Source of the DNA: Erpobdella octoculata
Lineage: Eukaryota; Annelida; Clitellata; Hirudinida; Erpobdellidae
Direction: 5' to 3'
Assembly: GCA_963978895.1 (NCBI GenBank)
Contig: OZ022239.1
Coordinates: 16,275,470-16,339,469 of the forward strand
Length of the DNA stretch: 64,000 bases
The number at the start of each line of letters is the position of its first letter. The stretch's first letter is position 1. The notes beneath the pieces are model-generated. The model was not told where the DNA came from and did no database searches. It was given only the letters and a program-made list of their open reading frames with translations. A program made the translations under genes and the position numbers. Below, piece after piece: positions 34,314-48,976 of this stretch.

Positions 34314-35940
34314 GGTTTTTAAAATGTTGGAAAAACTGTCTGCGCTTGATTTGACTCTAGAGCTAAAAATTAAGCGCTGGACAGTAAAAATAGACAACCT
34401 CCAGACGGCCTTGGAGAACAATAGTTTGATCCAGATGTATAAGAGTTATATATGGATGAAACCTGGACCAGAATGTTTGCTAACTTGATTGCTTGAGCTA
34501 TGCGTTGAAACCTTTTGACGCTTAAAAAACCAACTTCACGTTATCAATCAAACTACAATTATGTGGATAAAAATTGAATTAGATGTAGAATAAAATCAAT
34601 TCAAATTTTAAAAAAATTTTTAGTTCATTTGAAAAAAGAGTTATTCAAATTTTTAATTAAAAAATGATAATGAGAACTTAGTTTTTTTCATAATAATTTG
34701 AAAGTTTCTTATATTTTAAATTCTTACATACTTCACTTATCAAGTATTTAGACGACTGTGGTAAACTGAAGAGACACTTACTTGCTACGCTTGTTAGTGG
34801 CGGACTTGCAACGGCAATCAACTTCTTTACACCATAGTCATTAAATATCAAATTGCTTTTATGTTATTAACTGTCAATTTGGAAAAACTCTAAACAAAAC
34901 CTTTTTCAAGCTTCTACCTAAATCGAAAAGAAATGTTTATGAAACTGTAACAAACATGGAGTTGATGGAAGTGTTAATCATTGGTGGCGCAATTTTCTGA
35001 ATATATACTAGCTTGGTGTTAATAAAAATTAGACCACCCAGGCAGTTAGAAGTAGGAAGGTCTACTCTGTAGAAAACACACACTCGGAACAACAAGAAAA
35101 AAAAAACAAGTATAACTGTAGTAGTAACTTTCAATAAAGAGCAATTTGAAAAAAAAATTGTACGAAATCCCAAACCTTTTGTTTCCGACGTTCTTGACAC
35201 AAACCAAAAAAACTTAAAAAAAGTTTGTTTATATGTTTTAAAAGTTTTTTTTATATATTTATTCTATAAAAATAAACAAGTTTCATTTTCAATATGCGAG
35301 AAAATAAGACAAATATTAAAAACTTGTGAAAAAGGCAACAATGTTTTGAATGTTTTTTCAATAAAATATTTATAAAGTATTTTGTTTTATTAATATAACC
35401 GATTTTCAATATTTTTAAATTTATCAAAGCGATTTTTTTTCAAGTGATCAATTAATTACAAAAAATCTGAAATAATATTATTAATAAGGCTATTCTAGGA
35501 GTTTGAAAAGACACGATGATGAATAGACGACGATGGCATCGACCACCTCCTAATTACTCACCCGTTCAATCACCATCATTCAATCATTTACCTTTTCTCT
35601 TCTCTTCTTTTTACATTTTAAACCCTTACATTTTTATATCGAAAAATCTATATTCCGTCTTATCAAGAACTTCCTCTTAATTTAGATTGGTTAACTCACC
35701 GGTTTGAATTTGTTTCAAACGCTTTCAATTTTTTTGTGGGTCACCTTAGACTTAGAATATCTCCAGCATGTCCAAAATGTATATTTGAAAAGAATTGCAA
35801 CAACAGAGACGGGACTACATCTTTTACGTATTTACTTTTCATGTAATAACTTTTATCTCTAGTTGTTCTTTATTTTTAAACAATTTTTTACTTTTTTATT
35901 TTCATTATAACAATATTTACATTGGGAGGACGCAAATTAA
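34314..35940. other. no gene seen
   Basis: AT-rich DNA without recognisable coding or RNA features. Confidence 0.5.
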
Positions 35941-36172
35941 TGTATGTATGTATGTATGTATGTATGTATGAATGTGTATGTATGTATGTATGTATGTATG
36001 TATGTATGTATGTATGTATGTATGTATGTATGTTTGTATGTATGTATGTATGTATGTATGTATGTATGTATGTATGTATGTATGTATGTATGTATGTATG
36101 TATGTATGTATGTATGTATGTATGTATGTATGTATGTATGTATGTATGTATGTATGTATGTATGTATGTATG
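35941..36172. repeat. (TATG)n array
   Basis: About 57 units with rare substitutions (TGAATG near 35968, TTTG near 36032). Its right edge coincides with the 5' start of the LINE that follows. Confidence 0.97.
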
Positions 36173-39100
36173 AGCAACTTCGTCAGAGGTCTTCAGAGGA
36201 AGACCCTCTCAGCGTTTCGGCCTTTTTCCTGACGCCGTTGTCGACCAGAACCAGATAACCACCAAATCTTCAAAACACCAGAACCATGATATCTTTTTGA
36301 AACCGTCAAGCAGCTATAACAAGATGAGAAACTTTCTTTCAAACCCCGGAACTTGAGCATGTAGTAATTGTAGTATCCACCAAACCGTCAGAAGCCGCGA
36401 CGAAGAAAAACATTTACCTCCGGAACTTCGAACCATGTCACCACTTTCAGCAAACAAAAAACACCACGAACCATCATGACAGGGAATATTGTTTCGATTA
36501 TTTTTCGAAACGCTAGCAACTTTCCTTCGCTTGCAAACTACCGAAACTTTCCCGCCCACACTATCGACGGTACTTGCATCACTTCGGGTCTCAATAATTC
36601 TACAATGCCCTCTGGTTGTCACACTGGCGGCTGGAGTACACGTTCTCTCGGAACCAATGTCTCCACGTCGGACGACGGCAGAAGCTCTCATACATCTCCC
36701 TCCTCTAGCAGAACACTTGCGTTCGGTTTGCTGAATGCGAACTCGGTTAGATCAAAATATACTGCAATCAACACTGAAATAAGCAATAGAAATTTCGACA
36801 TCTGTTTACTCACTGAGACTCATCATTCCTCTACCAGAGACACTTCTCTCCGTCGCTGCGTTCCTGAAAATTATTCTCTACATGATTCCCCACGTCAGTC
36901 CGAGGGTGAGGGTGACCGTGGTTACGGAGGTGTTGCTGCCATAATCAACTCTAGCTTGAGATACCACCAAATTAAATCGTCCAGCCCGGCAGTGACGTTT
37001 GAGTCACTTGCATTCACGGTTGGCGGTTGCTCTACTGTTGCGGTATTGCTGTTATACCGTCCGGGCTCGCAGCAGGTGTCGGATTTATTCTTTGAAGAAC
37101 TGACGAGATACCTGGAAGTTTTGGCTCTATACAAGTGCCAAATCGTTGTGACTGGAGATTTCAACATTCATATTGAGAGAAAAGATGACCATGATGCCGT
37201 GCGACTACTGGATCTATTCGCGAGTTTTGATTGCGCCCAGCATGTGCATGAACCAACTCACACACGGGGAGGAACGCTCGATCATATTTTCACGCGTCAT
37301 GAGGATACGGTATCCGATGTGGGCGTTGATCCAGCTGGAGTAATATCTGATCATAGTTTCATAACCTGAAAACTGCATTTCGTGAAACAAACACCAATGG
37401 TTGTGTGGAATTCCATCAGGTCTTGGAAAAAAGTAGATCATACTATATTCCAGCGGGCGTTGCGTGAGTCCGAGCTCTGCGGAGAGATCCCGGATGACGT
37501 TGGCCCTGACATTCTTTTTGCTACCTACGATACAGTTCTTCGGGGGCTACCGGACAGATTCGCCCAAATCAAAACAGTCAAAATCCGATGTCACCCAATT
37601 GCTGTATGGTACGATGATGAGTCTCGACAGTTGCGTCGCAGCTCACGAATTTTCGAAAAACGATGCTTCCCTCTCATAGACTGGCCTGGGTGGAGAAAGA
37701 AAAGGAGCGTCACAAAATCAACCGTGCCAAGGAAAATGGCTATTGGTTACAGATTGTAAAGAATAATGTTGGTCAACCTAGAAAATTGTGGAAGACCTTC
37801 TCTAGTATCCTTGGCCTCAATCGGGTGGCAGCCACTAAGAGCGGTGGCCCTAGCGCTCAGGATCTACTGGACCATTTCACCAAAAACATTCGTGACATTC
37901 GGGACTCATCGGGTGCTTCGCCGCCGGCTTCCGGACTTTCTCCAGCGAGTGTTCTTCTGAACAACTTCGAGCCTTGTTCAACAAAGGAAGTCTACGAAAT
38001 GATTCTGGCCGCCAAATCCACATCATGCTCGCTTGATCCGATTCCGACTCACGTTCTTAGGGAATTCCTGACAGACCTACTTCCATATATCACTGAGATG
38101 TGTAATCGCTCACTTCAGTCTGGTTGGTTGCCTCAATCACAGCGACATGCCATCGTGAAGCCAATTTTGAAGGGAGAAGTTCTGGATCGAAATGACGTCA
38201 AAAATCACCGGCCAATATCCAACCTCACCTTCATTTCCAAGTTGGTGGAACGAATGGTAAGCAAACGATTAATAACATTCCTTAATGAACACAGTCTGTT
38301 GCCGAGGCACCAATCTGGATTCCGAGCTTGTCATTCGACTGAAACGGCCCTTCTGAAAGTTCTATCGGACATCCTGTCTGCTGCAGATAATAAAAACGTA
38401 ACCCTCCTCGGGTTACTCAATATGTCTGCTGCCTTCGATACAGTGGACCATGACATACTCCTCCATCGTCTAAAGGAGTCATTTGGGTTGTCTGGGTCGG
38501 TCTTGCTTGGCTGTCTTCCTTTCTCCGGGAACGTACGCAGCAGGTCATTTTCGGATGGGTCGCGTCGTTGACCGCTGATGTCACTTCTGGCGTTCCTCAA
38601 GGTAGTGTACTTGGTCCTCTGCTTTTTTTCCTCTATACGGCGGGCGTTCTTATTGCTGCATCTGAACACGGCTTGGGACTTCACTGTTATGCCGACGATG
38701 CTCAATTGTATGCTGTCGGTGGAGCGGCCGATGCAGACCGCCATGTAACGAATGTGACTGAATGTATTGGTGTGATTGATACCTGGATGTCGTCGAGTCG
38801 TCTAAAGTTGAACCCTGACAAGACTCAGTTTATCTGGCTTGGAAGACGAAAGCAGTTACAAAAGATCAGAATAAAATCTGTGACCCTCCTTAGGGGCGCT
38901 GTAACCCTTCAGCCTGCGGTGAATGATCTTGGTGTCACGATTGATGGTCCATTGACCATGCGCGATCATGTCCAGAAAATCTGTCGCTCATCATCTTACC
39001 AGCTACGCCAACTCCGAGTCATCCGCGGCTCTCTCTCAACCGAGGCTTGCACAATGCTCGTTCATGCATTCGTCTCAAGTAAACTCGATTACTGCAATAG

Positions 39101-39620
39101 TCTGCTTGCAGGATTGAGTGATGAACTGATCAACAGACTCCAGTCTGTGCTGCGCTCGGCGGCTCGCCTGATTCTAAAGAAGCGGAGATTTGACCCAGTT
39201 TCGGATGACATGCGTAAACGTCTGCACTGGCTCCCTATCAGACAAAGAATCCAGTTTAAACTAGGTCTATTAGTTTTTAAGTGTTTGCACGGTCTGGCTC
39301 CACCATACCTGTGCGACATGATATCACAAGTCAGCTCCTGTGATTACAGTTCCCGCCTTCGGTCAGCCGCTCGTGGCGACCTGAATGTTCCCCGGACACA
39401 CTCTGTGCGGATGGGTCCCCGGTGTTTTGCAGGCAGTGGCTGGTCCGAAGCTCTGGAACTCCTTGTCACAGGAGCTAAAATATCCTAACATTTCTTTAAC
39501 AACATTTAAATCTCTACTTAAATTTGAACTTTTTAAGAGTGCTTATGAAGCTAACTAATTAATATACAATACTGTACAACTATCCATTAATATTTTATTT
39601 TTATTTTTATTTTGCACGTG
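36173..39620 (+). mobile_element. near full-length L2/CR1-type LINE
   Basis: About 3.4 kb that starts at GAGCAACTTCGTCAGAGG directly after a TATG array and ends in AT-rich sequence after the ORF. It is richer in GC than its surroundings. A leader of about 300 bases precedes an ORF with endonuclease and reverse transcriptase. The ORF has one nonsense codon and three frame changes. No separate ORF1 is apparent. Confidence 0.85.
36476..39558 (+). pseudogene. L2/CR1-type LINE endonuclease-reverse transcriptase, broken
   Basis: From ATG 36476 the endonuclease runs through FGLLNANSVRSKY, LLTETHHSS (catalytic Glu), VVTGDFNIH and VISDHSFIT. A TGA at 37367-37369 then interrupts it. Frame changes follow near 37660, near 38505 and near 39430. 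The reverse transcriptase carries HRPISNLTFISKLVE, LGLLNMSAAFDTVDHDILL, SGVPQGSVLGP and LHCYADDAQLY, so the YADD catalytic pair is intact. In the palm motif the usual LD is MS (LNMSAAFD), but the AFD Asp is kept. After the last shift the C-terminus has the WN-L pattern and ends at TAA 39556-39558. The parent enzyme performs target-primed reverse transcription. This copy is inactive but little decayed. Confidence 0.88.
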
Positions 39621-41205
<1,585 letters not shown>

Positions 41206-41624
41206 TCCACCTTGCCTTTCCAAAGAAATGGCGACGATGAGCCAAAGAAAGACTCTGTTGATGAGCCAAAGAACTGGAAGAAACTGCGTCTAACGGTCAA
41301 GAGACTTGACCATGTTGTTTGCGAATTGCGGTCAAAGCCACGAGTGAAAATCAAGGTATTTGTGTTCGTGGCCGAGTCGCATTTCTCAAAAGCGACTATG
41401 CTGTTCGGGACAAACAGAATTAAGAAGGGAGTGATCATGTAAAATCGCTGATTTTACGATCAGTTTCCCATTGATAAACGTTAAAGGATTTAGAACAATC
41501 ATTATAGACATTAATAATAGATTAGAAAGTATAAGTAGCATTAACCAAGCATTATTTATTATCGTCCAATAAACTAGAAAACCATTCTTCTGGACCTGTT
41601 ATGCGATTTGACGATTTGACAACA
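41206..41624 (+). mobile_element. Gypsy-derived non-autonomous LTR element B, 3' part
   Basis: From the helicase junction an open frame reads NGDDEPKKDSVDEPKNWKKL. It then reads VKRLDHVVCELRSKPRVKIK, which aligns with the end of the Gypsy integrase (compare INDVIYRIQKGQRTKMKVV). A polypurine tract AATTAAGAAGGGAGTG follows, then a LTR from TGTAAAATCG at 41439 to about 41624. The LTR holds the shared landmarks CCAATAAAC and AAAACCATTCTT. No second LTR is present. The right side is an AT array. Confidence 0.65.
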
Positions 41625-41626
41625 AA

Positions 41627-41826
<200 letters not shown>

Positions 41827-41833
<7 letters not shown>

Positions 41834-42539
41834 CTGTTTTCGTTTGAAATTAATTCTTTTAATTATTATTGAAAAACATTTTTCATTACATATTAACTAT
41901 TTTTATATTTAATAAGATACTTTTTTATTATTTTTTCCTTTTAATATTTTTAATTTAATGTTGTCGTTACAGAGGGTTCTTATGATGGCGCAGACCAAAA
42001 TCGCAAGTTAACCCAAATATTAAAAGCATTAGAGTGTCTTTCGTTTTACTGTCATCTAGTTCATTCTTAGAAATAATCGTATGCCGTTGAAACGTAAACG
42101 CAATTATGCAAACGCAGTGCTCTTTCCCAGAAGAATTGAATCATTTCAAAAATAAATGTCAATTTTTATTTTCAATGGTAGTCGCAGTCACGAATCAAAG
42201 AAAAATTCATTTTGAACTTTTATCAAAAGTTGTTTGACATTAAAGGAAAGAATTATGCTTCTTTGTAGAAAAATTGATTTTCAAAGCAGAATATATAATT
42301 TAAAAAAGCGTTTAATAAATTTCTCAAATTAAGATCCTAACGGATTTGCGTTGCAGACAAACATTACCGTAGATACAGTGTTAAATAGTTTAGGAAAATC
42401 ATAAACTTACTAAAAGAATTAACTCTACCTTATTTAATACAAGCCGGTTCCAAAACAGATAATTTTTATGAAAAATGTTGCAGCAATAAAATTGATCATC
42501 GTCTTTAAGCTGCTTTAAAGCATTTTTAACTGCCATTAA
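41827..42539. other. no gene seen
   Basis: AT-rich DNA with no recognisable feature. Confidence 0.5.
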
Positions 42540-42640
42540 CGATGAGCTGGTGGAATGTTGTGAATGCAATCGCCTGTCATCCTAAGGTCGGCGGTTCGAA
42601 TCTTACCAGCGTCACCAACCATGGGATATAAGCATAAATA
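42540..42640 (+). mobile_element. tRNA-derived SINE head
   Basis: It has AGCTGGTGGAATGTTGTGAA, then CGCCTGTCATCCTAAGGTC, then box B GCGGTTCGAATCTTACCAGC and GTCACCA. This is the same head as the SINEs near 45470 and 46140, with a weakened box A. Confidence 0.6.
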
Positions 42641-42696
42641 CTAGCATTCTACCACTAATATATAACATAATCTCGTATAACTAATATAATCTCGTA

Positions 42697-43420
<724 letters not shown>

Positions 43421-43425
43421 CCTCT

Positions 43426-44363
43426 TAGAGCTAAATCGAAACTCGGTTTCGGTTTCGGTGCCGAAACCAGGCTTAAAATCAGTTTCGGTTAGGTTTCGGT
43501 TTCGCTTGATCTGATTTCGGTAAAGTTTCGGTTTCTGTGTATTTTCTCCAAGGTTTCGGCAACCAGGCTTAAAATCAGTTTCGGTTAGGTTTCGGTTTCG
43601 TTTTATCTGATTTTGGTAAAGTTTCGGTTTCTGTGTATTTTCTCCAAGGTTTCGGCATAAACCGAAATGACAAAAAATTTAAAAGTTGTTCAACAAGTTT
43701 TATTAAGTAGTTTAGCTGTGTTTTGACTGTTTATTGTATAAGTGTGTTTGTATGTGTGACCATATGTATATACATTTGAGGTGGAATTAAAATCGTGCCT
43801 CCAAGCACCACATCTACCTCGTTCAACCAACATTTCTGCTTATTGGCATCACAGCCAATACCCACGGCGCTACTTGAAATTCCTGCGCAAAAGTTCTTGT
43901 CGGCACCACCTACTAGCGTAGCAAGTCAGCAAATGTTTAGATCGGCTGGTCAAATTTATGCAGACCGTAGAAATTCACTCCTAGGTGGAAATTGTAAAAA
44001 ATTATTAATTCTTGCATACAATCTTTAATTGTTTGGATGTAAATATTGATTGATATTGATTGATTTTATTACTTTCATACACATTTTGAATAAAATAATT
44101 ATATTTTTGTGTTATTAGATTTAAAAAATACATTTGCAAATGAGCGATTTGTTTTAATTTTTAATTGCAAAAGTCCTAAAATGATGGTTCGGTTTGGGCC
44201 GAAACTAAAAGGTTCGGTTCGGTTCTGGTTTCGGTTTCGGTGTAAACGTTTTACATAGTTTTGGTCCGGTTTTGGTTTCGGTTTCGGTGTAAACGTTTTA
44301 CGTAGTTTCGGTCGCAGTTTCGGTTTCGGCGAAACTCAAAAAGTTGGTTTCGGTCTAGCTCTA
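43426..44363. mobile_element. hAT element, 938 bp, with TIRs and perfect 8-bp target duplication
   Basis: The left end is TAGAGCTAAATCGAAAC and the inverse right end is TAGAGCTAGACCGAAAC. The flanking 8-mer CATCCTCT occurs exactly at 43418-43425 and 44364-44371. Subterminal DNA on both sides is packed with GGTTTCGGTTTCGG units, partly duplicated in tandem. Only the C-terminal end of a transposase remains inside, so this is an internally deleted derivative. Confidence 0.92.
43795..44028 (+). pseudogene. hAT transposase C-terminal dimerisation domain
   Basis: The frame includes KFLSAPPTSVASQQMFRSAG, then QIYADRRNSLLGGN and KKLLILAYNL, ending at TAA 44026-44028. This is the conserved hAT C-terminal block. 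The family normally has serine-glutamate-arginine after the TSV (S-E-R-F/L-FS), and here it reads SQQMF. The catalytic core upstream is absent, so the 5' boundary of about 43795 is only the limit of the open frame. In a complete element this domain mediates transposase oligomerisation. Confidence 0.85.
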
Positions 44364-44371
44364 CATCCTCT

Positions 44372-44784
44372 GGACGTTGATGTTGTCCAATCGATTATAT
44401 ATGTTACATAAACAACAAGCATATTAGCATAGACAATATGATAGTTTGACAAAAATATCACAAATGATTATTTAATTAAATTTTGTCCAATCAATCCGAA
44501 AATTTGATAGAATGCATTGTTAATCAGTTCAGAGGTATGTTTAAATTTGTAAGTCTTTAGCTCATCGCGAAGTTAGTTTAAAATCGATTGCAAACTTTGA
44601 CGACAGACAGACAGAGAAGTCAAGTTAAATGAAAATGTGTACAAAGAACAGAAAGTAAATAACATTTTTGAAAGTATATCCCTTCTGTAGAGGAAGTTCG
44701 ACAAATTTTTCTTCGAAGAGAAGTTAGTTGTAGATGTTACAAGCTAGGCTTATTTAAAGAACGAAAGCAACAGATTTTAACAAA
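44372..44784. other. no gene seen
   Basis: AT-rich DNA between the hAT element and the GC-rich repeat, without recognisable features. Confidence 0.5.
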
Positions 44785-45175
44785 TGTGACCTGGAACGGG
44801 AAAGCAAGCAGGAACGGAAAAGCATGCGGGAACGGAAAAGCAAGCGGGAGCGGAAAATCGACCGAGAGCGAAAGAACAAATAGGAAAGAGAAAGTGACCG
44901 GGAGCGAGAAAGCGATCGGGAGCGGGAAGGCGACCGGGAGCGAAAAAGCTAGCAAGAGTGGGAAAGCGACCGGGAGCGGGAAAGCGACCGGAAGCGGGAA
45001 AGCGACCGGAAGCGGGAAAGCGACCGAAGCGGGAAAGCGACCGGAAGCGGGAAAGCGACCGGAAGCGGGAAAGCGACCGGCAGCGTGAGAGCAAGCGGGA
45101 AAGAAACGGGAGCGATAGAGAAAAACGATAGTAAAACCTCTAAAAACCCCGGGCAACGCCGGATACCCTGCCAGT
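44785..45175 (+). mobile_element. GC-rich Helitron-like repeat with 18-bp minisatellite
   Basis: Repeats of the type GGAAGCGGGAAAGCGACC (18 bp) run about 44785-45085 with variants. The shared tail then has CCTCTAAAAACCCC, the hairpin CCCGGGCAACGCCGGA, and ATACCCTGCCAG before T. The tail matches copy 1 at 11610-11637 closely. A TATATATAAATGATTG segment with AACCGCTGGGACAATTTT directly follows and may be the start of another copy. Confidence 0.55.
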
Positions 45176-45472
45176 ATTATATATAAATGATTGTTTGTTT
45201 GTCTTTTATTCAAACCGCTGGGACAATTTTTACGAGGTATATCTCAAAGAGTAAAAGGTCATAGGGTGTTTCTTTTTATTTTAAATTTTATAAAACTTTT
45301 ATGACCAAAAATTAAAAATTGCGTGATTATGATATTATTATTTAAATTTTACAGAATGAATAAATGCAGTTCTAAAGTTTACTGATATTTTTCTGTAAGT
45401 TCATTTGTATCATATTAGATATAACTATGTTTGGAAGTATTAGTCATCTGATATAGTTTGTATGTTTACAGA

Positions 45473-45700
45473 GATACTGGTGGTTTAGCGGTAAGGCATT
45501 CGCCGGTGGTCCTGAAAGTCAGTGGTTCGAATCCCGCCGGCGTCACCAGCGTCTAAAAGGGGTGTGGGTAGTCGCCTATAAATGTATGCCTCTGGTTGTT
45601 CTGTTTAAATGGGCCCACGAGTGAGTTGGATAAAGTTGGATAAAGTTATTCGTGGCTTAGGAGTCTAACGATTAACGCCACGTTAAACATTGTCAAACTT
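45473..45700 (+). mobile_element. tRNA-derived SINE
   Basis: The head has GGTGGTTTAGCGGTAAGGC (box A) and GTGGTTCGAATCCCG (box B). CTGGTG and CACCAG pair as an acceptor-like stem. The body passes through GGTAGTCGCCTATAAATG, shared with the SINE at 46140, and ends in an A-run at about 45700. Confidence 0.7.
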
Positions 45701-45712
45701 AAAAAAAAAATT

Positions 45713-46139
45713 TATAACCACATGGATGAATAGAGACATATATAACCACATGGATGAATAGAGACATATATAACCACATGGATGAATAGAGACATATATA
45801 ACAACATGATGAATAGAGACATATATAACCACATGGATGAATAGAGACATATATACTCATATGGATGAATAGAGACATATATAACAACATGATGAATAGA
45901 GACATATATAACCACATGGATGAATAGAGACATATATAACCACATGGATGAATAGAGACATATATAACAACATGATGAATAGAGACATATATAACCACAT
46001 GGATGAATAGAGACATATATAACCACATGGATGAATAGAGACATATATAACAACATGATGAATAGAGACATATATAACCACATGGATGAATAGAGACATA
46101 TATAACCACATGGATGAATAGAGACATATATAACAACAT
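45713..46139. repeat. 28/27-bp minisatellite, left block
   Basis: About sixteen units of ATAACCACATGGATGAATAG plus AGACATAT (28 bp) or a 27-bp variant with AACAACATGATG. The pattern is mostly two long units then one short unit, a higher-order repeat of 83 bp. One unit has ACTCATATGG. All minus-strand frames can stay open across it, so the apparent proteins are artefacts. Confidence 0.95.
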
Positions 46140-46363
46140 GAGGCGCTGGTGGTAGAGCGGTAGAGCGTTCGCCTGTCAATCGTTAGGTCGGCAGTTCAAA
46201 CCTCGCCGGCGTCATCAGCGTAACTCCCTTAAGCAAGGAGTTCACTCGCATTTGCTAAAGCGGTAGGCGCCTATAAATGGCTGCCTTTGCAAGTACCCTC
46301 CCTCTAAAAAAATGGCGCTCCCGTAATGGACTTTGTCGATAAGGGAGCGCCTAATCAAATGAT
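46140..46363 (+). mobile_element. tRNA-derived SINE inserted in the minisatellite
   Basis: The head is GGCGCTGGTGGTAGAGCGG, then box B GGCAGTTCAAACCTCG. The body carries TTAAGCAAGGAGTTCACTCG and GGTAGGCGCCTATAAATGG, then ATGGCGCTCCCGTAATGG and its near-inverse AAGGGAGCGCC. It interrupts a minisatellite unit at AACATGA and the unit resumes at ATGAATAG after the tail. Confidence 0.8.
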
Positions 46364-46878
<515 letters not shown>

Positions 46879-48066
46879 TTGCTGAATGTACAGTTGCACG
46901 ATAACAGTTTTTTTTCTTTGCGACTCTACGAGAATCAGGATATTGACGAGTACTACAGACGAACTAGGGAAACTTCTCCACAAAATTAACGATTCGCCAT
47001 TAAGTCGAAACTCCTTCTCTCTTTCTTTCTCTTTTTCTTTCTCTATCTTTCCTTCCTTTTTTGTTTTTCTTTATTCTTTCAGAGCCGACTAAATCAATGT
47101 TGAATAGTAAAATAGTAGCAGAAGTCTAATTGGCATTCCTAACACGACACCCATTCGCCTTTAAATCAAACCTTGATGGTTTTGCCTCAGCGCAGCGGTC
47201 TGTCAAGTACGCATGTGTCTGACTTTGTGACGTCATTTGGAAGTTTTGATTAATTTAAAAAACATTGCTCACTTCACTGGCTAGGACGTAGTGTATGTGT
47301 GGACGCCAGAATATTGTTGAAATTTGTTATGTGTGGATGCCAGGATAATGTTGAAATTTGTTCTACAAAGACATTTGAACAACGGCTGAGTTAATAAGTT
47401 GGAGTTTTAAAAGTGTGTTTTTGCTGACATTATTTAAATAAATTACATGTGTGTGAGCATTACGGGTTCTTATTGAAAATAAGTGTGTGGGTGGTTGGGT
47501 ATTATCATTACCTGCTCATTTATAAATGTGCCAAAAAATATTTATAAAAAGACTATAAATAAAGATTTATGGCCCTGGAAATATATATTTTTATATTGTT
47601 CCGGGCGTTAAATATTTATTAAGGATTAAATGAGTGCTTATGAATATACATAGGTACGTTGGTGAATATTTTTATATTATGTGGAAGTTTGAGTTGATTT
47701 CTTTCAAGCGTAATTGACGCAGACATTTTTTGATCCCGTTGATGCTCCGCCGATAATAATCCACATCATTTATTTTTTAATAAAATAATTCACTTTTTTG
47801 CGAGTGAATTGACGAGCTCTTATGAGCATGTCGTTTCACATTAGTCAAGTAAATTATGAATATGATGATATATAAATTACATAACACACTCGGAAATGAA
47901 GCACAATTCACAGAGTCACAATTCCGTAGAAAAATTCACACAAATAAGCTACGGACCAGCAATATCATTTATATTAAAACACAGTTTCGCTTTCATACCA
48001 CAGTATCATATTTTTGAATGATTTCAGTTTGGGTAATTGAACCCGTTTAATTTTAAGTTACTTCTG
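46879..48066. other. no gene seen; one local duplication
   Basis: A local tandem duplication of about 37 bp around GTGTGGACGCCAGAATATTG (47297-47365) is visible. Otherwise AT-rich DNA without coding features. Confidence 0.5.
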
Positions 48067-48233
48067 TTTACAAAATTTTATTTAGGTTACAATATCTGTT
48101 TGTGTGCAAGTAAACTTTAACCAGCTTTTTGACTACAAAGCTGAAACTTTTTGCATAGCTTTATATTGGATGACAATACATGATTCAATTAAAAAAAACT
48201 TGTTTTTTCCTTTACTTTGCTTACTATTATTCT
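48067..48233 (+). repeat. dispersed MITE-like family, copy 4
   Basis: A shortened copy with TTTATTTAGGTTACAATATC, AGCTGAAACTTTTTGCATAG, GGATGACAATACATGATTCA and the TTGTTTTTTCCTTTACTTTG end. It lacks the TGTACGCAAATC core. Confidence 0.75.
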
Positions 48234-48976
48234 TTATTTTTACCAAAGTGTTCTTTTATATTGATATTTGTAATATTTTCAATAGTTTAAAATGAGAATG
48301 AAGTCACAAAAGAATTAAAAACAAATATAATAATAACAAATATTACTTATTTTATTTTTTTGTGCAGTAACTTTATATTATGTTTGGATCAAAATATTAA
48401 AAATAAATTTATTTTGTATTGAACTAGAAATCCTAATTTTATTAACCTAATGATACCAATCACACAAAAAGTAAAGTACTCATAGTGAACAAATTTAAAA
48501 TATCTAGTAAAAAGTTAAATCTAAACCGTTGACAATAAATAAATCAAAAACTTTAAAAACTTTTTAAAATCTTGCTTCCGATCACAGTAAATTATTCATG
48601 TCTTGAATTCAAAAGAATGGTTTTAAAAAGTGAAGTAAGCCAAAGAGAAGAAACATACAAGTAGACACACAAACCGAATAAAATTTCAAATTACACAGAA
48701 AAAATTTAGTAAAACATAAACTATTCAGAGCACACGTTGGTTTTGTTTTAAATTAAAGTTTTACTATATAAAAAACCTGTATAATAATAATAACTTACAA
48801 TTAAACAATTGTTGTTAAAAAACACTGCTGCGATTAATTTAATAAAGTTTTAACTCATCTGAAAAAACTAGTCAAACCATTATTCAATGCTTTCAGTATT
48901 CGTGGACACTGATGTTACGATGTTATTATAATTGTCATTATCAAACAAACAAAACTGCACATACTACAATATATAA
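48234..48976. other. no gene seen; a partial LTR-like stretch near its end
   Basis: AT-rich. GATGTTACGATGTTATTATAAT at about 48910-48931 resembles the LTR start just downstream, possibly a piece of another LTR. Confidence 0.4.
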
